This document shows, piece after piece, positions 1 through 7,352 of a stretch of DNA of 39,224 bases. Position numbers and translations under genes: made by a program. Origin of the DNA: Rubripirellula obstinata. Lineage in GTDB: Bacteria; Planctomycetota; Planctomycetia; Pirellulales; Pirellulaceae. Within the stretch, counting starts at the first letter, position 1. Each line of letters opens with the position of its first letter. The DNA lies in NCBI RefSeq assembly GCF_001642955.1, contig NZ_LWSK01000055.1:1-39224 (forward strand), given 5' to 3'. Under the pieces are notes generated by a model. That model was not told the DNA's origin and did not search any database. It saw only the letters and a program-made list of their open reading frames with translations.

Positions 1-72
1 TTTAACCGCGTTGGGCATCGCCCCGCGCGTCGTGCGGCACCGAACGCGCGGGGCGATGCCCACGCGGCTAAA
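1..72. repeat. Long imperfect hairpin, intergenic repeat
   Basis: Arms at about 1-30 and 44-72 are inverted copies of one another. They are perfect over the inner stretch gggcatcgccccgcgcg, with one extra T and one substitution outside it, and a 13-nt spacer separates them. The outer sequence (gatgcccacgcgg, then a taaac motif) recurs at 6984-7012 and 10332-10360, so this belongs to a dispersed family. No coding potential is seen in it. The function is unknown; it may be a terminator or a non-autonomous mobile repeat. Confidence 0.75.
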
Positions 73-120
73 CGAACTAACACGTGTTTTCCGAGACCAA
101 AACTCTTCACGGCGTTGGGT

Positions 121-183
121 AGCCATCCGGGTGCTCGCGCACCCGGCAGGGTGCTGCCGGCCCTCCGGGCCTAACGCGCAGTA
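121..183. repeat. 63-bp dispersed repeat, copy A
   Basis: This stretch matches 23575-23637 at 60 of 63 positions. It contains two small palindromes (ccgggtgc...gcacccgg and ccggcag...ctgccgg) and is preceded at about 104-120 by cttcacggcgttggg, which also occurs near 6498. Both copies lie between genes. It is probably a short GC-rich intergenic repeat of the genome and not a gene. Confidence 0.8.
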
Positions 184-234
184 GCAGATCCAGGACTGAA
201 CGCTGGCGGGATCAGCTACGTTAAAATAGCTTTG

Positions 235-567
235 CTAAGCGAGTGCTGGTTGATCGGTGTAGAGTTCCAAGAGCTGACCTTGAATCTTCACGGCTCGGAG
301 TAAAAGCCAAAGTTGATCAGGGCTAAATTCGATGGGGCCATCGCCGCACAATTGGTCCAGTTCATCTGCGACGGCGGCATGTTGATCCGAAGCGGCTTCC
401 AGTCGAAAGCTTGCGTTCTTCCACGCTGACATCAGCTTCGATTCATTGGACAACAAATCGGAGTCGCTGGTTTGTGTCAGGATCATCAATGTCAATCTCG
501 CAACGTCAATCGGAGAAAGCTCCGGCGCAAGTGTTTGCAGTCGTTTGGCGAGTTCGTGACAAGTCAT
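235..567 (-). CDS. Small hypothetical protein (110 aa)
   Basis: I do not recognise this protein. It is 110 residues, soluble, acidic and Leu-rich, probably all-helical, with no signal peptide, membrane segment or Cys/His motif. It starts at an ATG (565-567). It lies 141 bp downstream of the large heme protein on the same strand, so it may be expressed with it or separately. Amino-acid use looks like a real protein: there is no low complexity, and the predicted helices have regular hydrophobic spacing. No function can be assigned. Confidence 0.55.
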   Translation of the reverse strand: MTCHELAKRLQTLAPELSPIDVARLTLMILTQTSDSDLLSNESKLMSAWKNASFRLEAASDQHAAVADELDQLCGDGPIEFSPDQLWLLLRAVKIQGQLLELYTDQPALA

Positions 568-708
568 TAGTTATGCCCTCAGCTAACTGTTTGGTCACAT
601 TCAATCGGGTGATCAGAGAGTGATCTGGAATTGAAGGTGAACGATCTACTGAACAGTAGGTCACCAAAGCCATTTAGGCAAAACAAGAATCCAATTTTCC
701 TAGCCGTC

Positions 709-3700
709 TCATTCGATGCTGCCCGCAGCAGACGGATCGACCTGTAAACTCGCCAAATAGGCAACTAAATCACGCAATTGCCGGGCGGTCATGCTTTTCG
801 ATAGATCCGCTGGCATGGAGGAAATCCCTGTCTTGCGGGCCACAACCTCGTCGGTTGGGATCGTCACCAAGCTGCCGTCGCCGCGAACCAGATTGATTTC
901 ATCGTCATTTTCGGATTGAACCACACCCGAAAAGACTTCACCGGAATCATTGGCAATCACAGCGGTCTCGTAGCCCTTGGCAATGTTGGCGTCAGGGATC
1001 GCAATCGATTCGAGCAAATAGCGACGATCTTTTTGCTTGCCAATAACCGTTAAAACTGGTCCAACCTGACCACCAATTCGATCAACTCGGTGGCATCGAA
1101 CGCAAGAGAGTTCTGTCTTCTCAAAAAACAACTTCTTGCCCTTTTGGACGTCTCCGCCATCGAGCGACAGCAACCACGGCCCCAACGAATCGGCCTCGGC
1201 CACTGTTGTTTGATGTTGCGAAAGTGCTTTCTGCAGTTCGGGGGAAAGACGCCCGTTTGCCGCTTCAACAAGGTTCAAGTGAACGCCCGATGGAAGCGAT
1301 CCTTCAATGTAGGCTTCTACACCTTCAGCGATCCTGGCCTCTGCTTTGGCAGATGGATGGTCGGCAAGAATATCCCACGCCAAGCCTTGGACTTGGGCGT
1401 CACGACTATGAGTCGCCTTGATGAATTTGTCGATGGAATTCTGCTGGTCAAGTTCTGACAAAACGCTCAGCGAAGCGAGCACAAACTCATTGGTGGGCAA
1501 CAGCTTCGTCTTTCGTGCAATCAAGACCGCGGCTTCGGCGTCTAACTTGGCAAGTCCTTTCAGCGCGGTCGCTCTGGCCTCTGAACTGCTGTCTTGCTTG
1601 GCGACTCGCGCGACTAAGAACGGAACAATCTTTCGAACTCCCAAAGTTGACGCAACGTCGATCGCCTTGGCACGGATTTCATCTTGAGATGCCATCAGTG
1701 CATCGATCTGCGGTTCAATGGCCTTGACGGCATCGGTGACCGGACGCGATTTCAGCGGTCGATAAACATTCAACACGCGGTCGCGAGGGTCTGGATCAGC
1801 CCAGCTAGCCAAAGCGTCTAACGCGTCTAAGCGAAAATCAACTGCAGCGGACGGGCGTCCCGCAAAGTTAGCCAGACGTGTCGCTGATTCAGATGTTCCG
1901 ATGCGATACAAGGTGTTGATGACCCGGCGGGCGACCGGCGAATCTTTCATCGGGGTGTCAATCAGATTGGCCAACGACTTTTGAGCCACGCGAACAGGCA
2001 GATCGTGAATCGCACCGGCGGCTTCTTCGACAACCAGGGGACTCTCATCGCCCAGGAAATCCGCCAGCTTTCCGCTTTTGATTCGTCGCAAAGCCACCAC
2101 GGCGGTCCGGCGAACTGCAACAGACGGGTGTTCGGATAGCTTTGCAATCACGTCAGCGGGAATCGTCTTTGCCAAGTACATCGCACCGGCATGTCGAAGC
2201 GCCGGGTCAGAGTTGTCACGTTCGTCCAACAATGCGATCACTTCAGCAAACGCACCGGCATCTTTTAATTTCGCAAGCGACATGATCGAGTGGTATTTGA
2301 CCCGATCCGATTCGCTGCCAATCAAAGTTTGCAGAGCACTGATTGATTCTTGATCATTGTGATCTCCCATCGCCGCAGCGACGGCCGCAACAACGATTGG
2401 ATCATTGCCTGTCAACAGAGGACGAAGCAGGCTGAGGATTTTGGCTCGGCTGAGTTCTTCTTCGCTAGTTCGTAGGACTTGACTGGATCCCCAGACACCG
2501 TGCAAACGAGCCAACGTGGACGCGTCGGGGTTACTTGCAACAACCAGTAGGGTTTCATGTTCACCACGTCTGGCGAGTTCCCACTGAGCTTCCAAGCGAA
2601 CGCGTCGATCATCGTGCGACAGCAGATCGGACAGTGGTTTGGTCTTCGTCTCTGTCCAGTCACCGGCAAGCAACTGGGTAACTTCGCCGACGATCGCCTG
2701 ATCGATTTCATCGGGATCGGTGACGCGATACAGGCGACCTTTGCCCAGTCCATCCCAACCGTTCACCCAATCACTAAAGTAAATCGCTCCGTCAGGTCCA
2801 AACGCAACGTCGGTCGCCAGCACATTCCAGATCACCTGAGACGCCCGATCCGCGTCTTCGATTTGCTGAGCAATTTGTTCGGGCGTCGGCTCAGTTTTCT
2901 GCTCAGTTTTTTGCTCGCTGTTTTGCTCAATATTTTGCTCAATATTTTGATCGGTGTCCTGTTCAGCCAACTGCTCGGTGTTTTGCTCCTTCCCGTCAAC
3001 GAATTGGTAGAACGCGCCCTTGGGTTCCAGCCTGAATGAACGGATGCCGCTGTTACTTGGTCCTCCGCGGAAATCGCAAATCAAAAATGTGTCGCGAAGC
3101 TGTTCGCCGAATCCGGTGCCGGGATAATATGCCAGTCCGCTGGGGCCATCGGTAAAGTTAGTGATTGGCGGCACGATAAACGCCGGCTGTTCCTCATGGA
3201 AAGGTTCCCAAATTTTTTGGCGGTTAAAAGGGCCTCGATCGGGAAGGTATTGATAGTGCATTCGCCAACCCGAATCGCCGCCTTCCAGCAACTGGACCAC
3301 GCGTGCTTTGTCGCCGCTGTCGCTGTTGTTATCAATCGAAAAGAAATCGCCGTAATCGTTGAACGCAATTTCCTGCGGATTGCGCAGGCCAGTGGCGACC
3401 ACTTGTAAATCCGATCCATCGAGTTCACATCGAAACATGGCTCCCGAATCAACGTTCGTGATCACTTTTCCATCGTCGGTCGTAATGTTGTAACCACGAT
3501 CCCCAATCGTGAAATACAATCGCCCGTCCGGGCCAACCAATAATCCATGCAAGTCGTGTCCGCGAAACGCGACCTTGACGCCGTAACCGTCGGACAGCAC
3601 CGATCGATTGTCGGCGACGCCATCACCATCGGTGTCATTCAACTTCCACAACTTAGGGATGTTGGTGTAGTAGACATCTTCGCCGCGTGAAAGGACGCCC

Positions 3701-4269
3701 GCGCCGGTGCCTTCTTCGATCCGATTAAACCCACTTGCAAAGACCGTGCTTTGATCAGCTTGGTGATCCCCGTCGGTGTCTTTTAGCAACCGCAGTCGAT
3801 CGTCATGCTGCGCGTACGTGACAGCCGCTTCCCCGAGCAACCGCTTGTGATAATCGATGCGGTCTTGAACCGTTTCGGCAGCCAAGTCAGCGAGCAACCA
3901 TTTTTCGTCATGCGCCCGATTGTCGGTGACGCCTTTGGACTGCCGGAACGACTCACAAACAAAGATGCGGCCCTGGTTGTCAATGTCAAACGCAACGATG
4001 TTGGCAACGTCGGGCTCGGCCGCGTAAAGTCCAATTTCCCAGCCCTTTTTGATGCTGATCGCTTCCATTGCCTCCGCAGGTTCGTCCGATGCCGAGGCAA
4101 TCGAAGGCTGCAACGGTTCAGGCTGCTCGAATTCAGCCGCACCCGCCGACTGGAACGTCAAAGCAAGCGATCCAGCGATAAACAAAATCAGCCGTGCCGC
4201 TGTGAAAGTCAAAACCTGTCGTGAACAAGAACGTGGTAGGCGGTGGCTGGATGGCTGGTAGGCTGGCAT
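709..4269 (-). CDS. Secreted PVC-type heme-binding dehydrogenase-like protein with HEAT repeats
   Basis: This is a giant exported protein of 1186 aa. Residues 1-45 are a signal peptide (Arg-rich start, then a hydrophobic stretch ending near AGAAE). Residues about 60-410 resemble the membrane-bound dehydrogenase/sorbosone-dehydrogenase beta-propeller (GLRNPQEIAFNDYG, GDRGYN). A Gln/Glu-rich tandem repeat occupies about 427-463. The fold resumes to about 530, and HEAT-like helical repeats run from about 540 to 960. A C-terminal heme domain carries C-V-R-C-H at residue 1056 (codons 1104-1090). This order is characteristic of Planctomycetes and Verrucomicrobia, where such proteins are thought to act as periplasmic redox or sugar-oxidising enzymes; the substrate is unknown. 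The gene is divergent from the small membrane protein at 4400. A family-level call is safe; the reaction is inferred. Confidence 0.92.
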   Translation of the reverse strand: MPAYQPSSHRLPRSCSRQVLTFTAARLILFIAGSLALTFQSAGAAEFEQPEPLQPSIASASDEPAEAMEAISIKKGWEIGLYAAEPDVANIVAFDIDNQGRIFVCESFRQSKGVTDNRAHDEKWLLADLAAETVQDRIDYHKRLLGEAAVTYAQHDDRLRLLKDTDGDHQADQSTVFASGFNRIEEGTGAGVLSRGEDVYYTNIPKLWKLNDTDGDGVADNRSVLSDGYGVKVAFRGHDLHGLLVGPDGRLYFTIGDRGYNITTDDGKVITNVDSGAMFRCELDGSDLQVVATGLRNPQEIAFNDYGDFFSIDNNSDSGDKARVVQLLEGGDSGWRMHYQYLPDRGPFNRQKIWEPFHEEQPAFIVPPITNFTDGPSGLAYYPGTGFGEQLRDTFLICDFRGGPSNSGIRSFRLEPKGAFYQFVDGKEQNTEQLAEQDTDQNIEQNIEQNSEQKTEQKTEPTPEQIAQQIEDADRASQVIWNVLATDVAFGPDGAIYFSDWVNGWDGLGKGRLYRVTDPDEIDQAIVGEVTQLLAGDWTETKTKPLSDLLSHDDRRVRLEAQWELARRGEHETLLVVASNPDASTLARLHGVWGSSQVLRTSEEELSRAKILSLLRPLLTGNDPIVVAAVAAAMGDHNDQESISALQTLIGSESDRVKYHSIMSLAKLKDAGAFAEVIALLDERDNSDPALRHAGAMYLAKTIPADVIAKLSEHPSVAVRRTAVVALRRIKSGKLADFLGDESPLVVEEAAGAIHDLPVRVAQKSLANLIDTPMKDSPVARRVINTLYRIGTSESATRLANFAGRPSAAVDFRLDALDALASWADPDPRDRVLNVYRPLKSRPVTDAVKAIEPQIDALMASQDEIRAKAIDVASTLGVRKIVPFLVARVAKQDSSSEARATALKGLAKLDAEAAVLIARKTKLLPTNEFVLASLSVLSELDQQNSIDKFIKATHSRDAQVQGLAWDILADHPSAKAEARIAEGVEAYIEGSLPSGVHLNLVEAANGRLSPELQKALSQHQTTVAEADSLGPWLLSLDGGDVQKGKKLFFEKTELSCVRCHRVDRIGGQVGPVLTVIGKQKDRRYLLESIAIPDANIAKGYETAVIANDSGEVFSGVVQSENDDEINLVRGDGSLVTIPTDEVVARKTGISSMPADLSKSMTARQLRDLVAYLASLQVDPSAAGSIE
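2884..2995 (-). repeat. In-frame 12-bp tandem repeat in the heme protein
   Basis: About nine degenerate 12-bp units on the minus strand encode a four-residue pattern of the type E-Q-x-x (residues about 427-463). The unit length is a multiple of three, so copy-number change would keep the frame. The stretch falls inside the propeller domain and is probably a flexible, solvent-exposed loop. Confidence 0.8.
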
Positions 4270-4399
4270 GCAGAAGTCCTGATGAAATCCGCTCTGAAAA
4301 CGGGGTGATCATGCGGTGATTGTTTTCCTCTAAGATAGTCGCAACTGGTGAAGAGTGGCAACGAAGCAATCGACCTGAAATTAGAAATGAGACAGAACC

Positions 4400-4777
4400 G
4401 TGCCTCCCGATGATGCCTTTCCCGATGAACCTATCCGAACAGGTTCCCCGTTTGCGCCTGGGACAGTGGTTCAGGCCGTTGAATCACCCGGTGCAAATTC
4501 CGACCTGTTCGATGAAGAACAATCGACCGCGCCGGAAGTTCTTACCGACGGCGTGATGAAATACACTGCCAAAGGATCGGCAACCGCGTCGTTGATGGTG
4601 GTCTTCTTTGCGTCTGCGGCGGCTTGGTGGTTCCCCGCCGGCGGCGTCCTGATCGCGGGTTTGGGATGCGGCTTAGCAGTCGGCGGAATGTTTTCAGACT
4701 ATCGATTACCGTCCGCCGGTTTGCTGTTGGTCCACCTGGGGCTGTTCTTTGCAAGCTACTCGATGGCGATCAATTAG
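4400..4777 (+). CDS. Small membrane protein (125 aa)
   Basis: This hypothetical protein has an acidic, Pro-rich N-terminal region of about 55 residues, probably cytoplasmic. It is followed by about three closely spaced hydrophobic segments (residues about 63-80, 82-97 and 104-122) separated by a short DYRLP loop, and it ends directly after the last one. The start is a GTG at 4400. It is convergent with the AI-2E permease, and their 3' ends overlap by 8 bp. It is divergent from the heme protein, with about 130 bp between them that must contain both promoters. No family is recognised. Confidence 0.6.
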   Translation: MPPDDAFPDEPIRTGSPFAPGTVVQAVESPGANSDLFDEEQSTAPEVLTDGVMKYTAKGSATASLMVVFFASAAAWWFPAGGVLIAGLGCGLAVGGMFSDYRLPSAGLLLVHLGLFFASYSMAIN

Positions 4778-6374
4778 CCTCACCGCCCGCCCCCGCCCCC
4801 GCGTCGCGTTCTGCCAATTCATGACTAAGGATTTCCAGCAGGGTTTGCAGGAACACGACCACCATCGGACCGACCACAATTCCAACTGGTCCAAAGACCG
4901 CCAATCCACCCAGCACGCTCAGCAGCGCGAACAACGGGTGCAGCGTCGTGCGTCCCTGCAAAACCATCGGCTTGATGAAATTATCCACGGTCGAAATGAT
5001 CCCGGCACCGTAGACCGCCAAGGCAATCGCAACGTACCAACGCTGATCAACCGCACCCAAATAAATCGCGCACGGCAACCAAACCGATGCCGCACCCAAG
5101 AACGGAACCAACGCCATCAAACTGGTGATTAAAAACAACAAGATCAGTGAATCGAATCCGCAAAGCCAGAACGCAATCGTCGCCAGAATCCCTTGGGCAA
5201 ACGCACTGACAAAACTAGCCAACACGACCGCACGGCTGGTACGTTCAAACTCAATCAGCAACCTTTCCTCGTAAGCATCATCCAACGGACTCAACCGCAT
5301 CAAGGTGTGAATCATCGACGAACCGTCGATCAAAAAGAAGTAAACCGCAACTACTAGCACAACCAATCCGATCAAAAATTTCCCTAAGTAGTTTCCCGTC
5401 GCGCTTGTCAAACTGACAAACCGTGGCTGCAAAAATTCACGTCCCTTGCGAAGTAGATCGCGAAAATCCTCGGCACTGGGATTGGCCAGCAAACAAACCT
5501 GGCTGCGAAACGTACCGCCAAGTTTTGATCGCATCCAAGTGCGGATCGATGCGGAGGCGTTGACTGATTTCTGGTCGAACAATTCGTCGGTGTTGACTTG
5601 AGTGATCAAATCAACATCTTTCTGATCCAAGTGAGCTTGAACCGTTTCGGCGTACTCACTCAAACTCTGTTGAGCGTTTTCGGCATCGGGATCGGCTGTT
5701 GGCGGTCCGCTAACTTCCTCATGCAAGTAAGCAATCAATTCCTTCGCTTCCTCGATCTTGATCAAAATCGTTTCAGCATCGTCCTCGGTCGTTATCCCGG
5801 TTTCCGGATCTCGGGTTTCGTCAAGCGAATCGGTTAACTCATCGAGTCTGCGAAATTGCTGCGGATGCTCCAACGCGATGCCCAGTTGTGCTCGAGCTCG
5901 ATCGAATGCTCCCGTGAAATCATCAAAGTCAACGTAGGTGACGATCGACGTGAACTGACTTGTCGCAACCGAGATGACGGCAATCACGGGCATCAACACC
6001 ATCAACAATACCAGCGACGTGGTCGCGGTGGCGGCGACCTTGGGACGCTGTCCACTCTTTCGATAAATCCACTGATGAACCGGGCGGAAAATCACCACCA
6101 ACAACGCCGCCAGAAACAATGGCACAAAGAACCCTGCCATCACCTGCAGAAACAAAACACCAACAATCAAAATGCCAAGGATCAACATCACGACGGAAAG
6201 AATCCGAGACAGCGGCGGCAGCGCGGACATGCTCGCTTGAGAGCCGCTGGCAAGTGAATTATCCAGAGGCCCGGCGTCGGCCGCATTCGCAGCGGGCTGG
6301 TCAGCACTTGGTGCGTCAGAACCAGTTGGTGCGGTAGACTTCGTTTTTTTGTTTCGTTTGCTCATGGCGAGCAT
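4770..6374 (-). CDS. AI-2E family transporter (PerM/YdiK-like)
   Basis: This polytopic inner-membrane protein of the AI-2E/PerM (UPF0118) superfamily is about 534 aa. A basic, low-complexity N-terminus is followed by paired membrane helices near residues 60-100 and 120-145. A long acidic, soluble segment spans about 150-310. A C-terminal membrane half follows, with the family-like stretch LITSLMALVPFLGAASVWLP and a late LGGLAVFGPVGIVVGP segment. Members export small molecules or ions; the substrate is not predictable here. It is longer than the usual ~350 aa because of the soluble insertion. A TTG at 6395 could extend it by 7 residues. ATGs lie at 6374 (chosen) and 6365, and no clear Shine-Dalgarno site decides between them. 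Confidence 0.85.
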   Translation of the reverse strand: MLAMSKRNKKTKSTAPTGSDAPSADQPAANAADAGPLDNSLASGSQASMSALPPLSRILSVVMLILGILIVGVLFLQVMAGFFVPLFLAALLVVIFRPVHQWIYRKSGQRPKVAATATTSLVLLMVLMPVIAVISVATSQFTSIVTYVDFDDFTGAFDRARAQLGIALEHPQQFRRLDELTDSLDETRDPETGITTEDDAETILIKIEEAKELIAYLHEEVSGPPTADPDAENAQQSLSEYAETVQAHLDQKDVDLITQVNTDELFDQKSVNASASIRTWMRSKLGGTFRSQVCLLANPSAEDFRDLLRKGREFLQPRFVSLTSATGNYLGKFLIGLVVLVVAVYFFLIDGSSMIHTLMRLSPLDDAYEERLLIEFERTSRAVVLASFVSAFAQGILATIAFWLCGFDSLILLFLITSLMALVPFLGAASVWLPCAIYLGAVDQRWYVAIALAVYGAGIISTVDNFIKPMVLQGRTTLHPLFALLSVLGGLAVFGPVGIVVGPMVVVFLQTLLEILSHELAERDAGAGAGGEAN

Positions 6375-6515
6375 TGTGGTCAATGGTGACACCAATCAAC
6401 AACCATGGATGCAGAGGACGCGGTCAAATCAACCACGTAGGTCGTGAAGGGATTCTATCCAGTAAAAGAACAATGGGTTTCTGCTGTATCAAAACCCTTC
6501 ACGGCGTTGGGCGAT

Positions 6516-6985
6516 GCCTGGACCGCTAAATCTTTGGTATTGCATCAGTTCTCGTTTGCGCAGGTTTCATTCTCACCGCGACGTTGAGTGCTTCCGCCGG
6601 GCTTGCCCCGGACGGAGCGGCAACTGGAAGCTACTACTAACCGCAGATATTATTCGAGAGGGTACTCTCACGTAGGCCTCCGTTGCGGGCTTGTCCCGGC
6701 GGAGCTAACGACTTGGCTACCCCCATCGCGATCAAGAGCGCGATCGAGCGAAATTCGTTGATCCCGCCGGGGCAAGCCCGCAGCGGAGATCGTGGCTGAA
6801 GAAGATTGGAACTGGCGTTGAAACGGAGCATTGGTAGCCGCCAGTTGTGATTCCGCCGGGACAAGCCCGCAACGGAAATCGATCGAGTTGCCTCCTACGA
6901 TTCGAATGGCCGCATTGGACTGAAAGCGGAACAAATGCTTAATTGCAAAATACTATGTCAATACCAAAGATTTAGCGGCCCAGGC
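6516..6985. mobile_element. MITE-like element with 27-bp terminal inverted repeats
   Basis: The ends 6516-6542 and 6959-6985 are inverted copies matching at 26 of 27 positions (gcctgg[a/g]ccgctaaatc..., ending ggtattg). Inside is a perfect 25-bp inverted pair (6679-6703 with 6852-6876, core gcgggcttgtcccgg), plus two diverged copies of the same motif near 6593-6616 and 6763-6787. There is no transposase frame. An 11-nt direct repeat flanks it at 6495-6505 and 7015-7025, about 10 to 30 nt outside the arms, so it is not a simple target-site duplication. It is likely a non-autonomous element or a nested hairpin array. Confidence 0.6.
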
Positions 6986-7012
6986 GATGCCCACGCGGTT
7001 AAACGGTTTAGA
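6984..7012. repeat. 29-bp dispersed repeat, copy 1
   Basis: This sequence (gcgatgcccacgcgg, then ttaaacggtttaga) matches 10332-10360 at 28 of 29 positions, and a diverged form occurs at about 52-72. It abuts the right end of the MITE-like element. Confidence 0.7.
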
Positions 7013-7175
7013 CACCCTTCACGGCATTGCCGTGCCATGCTGTGAAGCAATTTTCTCCCGCGTTTTGGGCGGTTTGCCGTAGCGGAACTCGCCAAGAGTT
7101 TCGGCCTCCATTGCGGGATCACCGAAAGCCCTGGTGTTGGCGACTTTCCCTATCGAATTGCTTCACCGGGTTACC

Positions 7176-7207
7176 TGCCGTAACTCGCTCCACTCGCTAC
7201 GGCCTAC
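7176..7207. repeat. Solo arm of the 32-bp hairpin repeat
   Basis: This stretch is identical over all 32 bases to the right arm of the hairpin at 36678-36709. The expected left arm is not present next to it. Only a degenerate gccgtagcgg / cggcctcc stretch occurs at about 7077-7109. It is probably a decayed member of the family. Confidence 0.7.
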
Positions 7208-7352
7208 AAAAGTCTGCTGACCGCCTTCACCCAATACCGCAAACTTTCAGCTTGCGATTGACGTCTTCCCGGCAAACACGCTAGTTCAAGACCTAATTGT
7301 TATTCAATCGTAAGCTCCGGTCTCTCCCTTGTCAGCAAATCCCTTGCCTTCG

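Larger units (their letters stand above)
6375..7352. other. Repeat-rich intergenic region, about 1 kb, no gene
   Basis: I see no credible gene here. Short frames within it are translations of palindromic repeats. It holds the MITE-like element (6516-6985), a copy of the 29-bp repeat (6984-7012), an 11-bp inverted repeat (7042-7052 with 7156-7166), and a solo arm of the 32-bp hairpin family (7176-7207). The 11-nt sequence cccttcacggc occurs on both sides of the element (6495-6505 and 7015-7025). Confidence 0.75.

Noticed and set aside
2557-3039. A 160-aa plus-strand frame antisense to the heme protein
   Set aside because: Its Leu-rich end is a reverse translation of the E-Q repeat, and the minus-strand frame has clear homology.
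6637-6934. Short minus-strand frames within the MITE-like element
   Set aside because: They translate inverted repeats and show no protein character.
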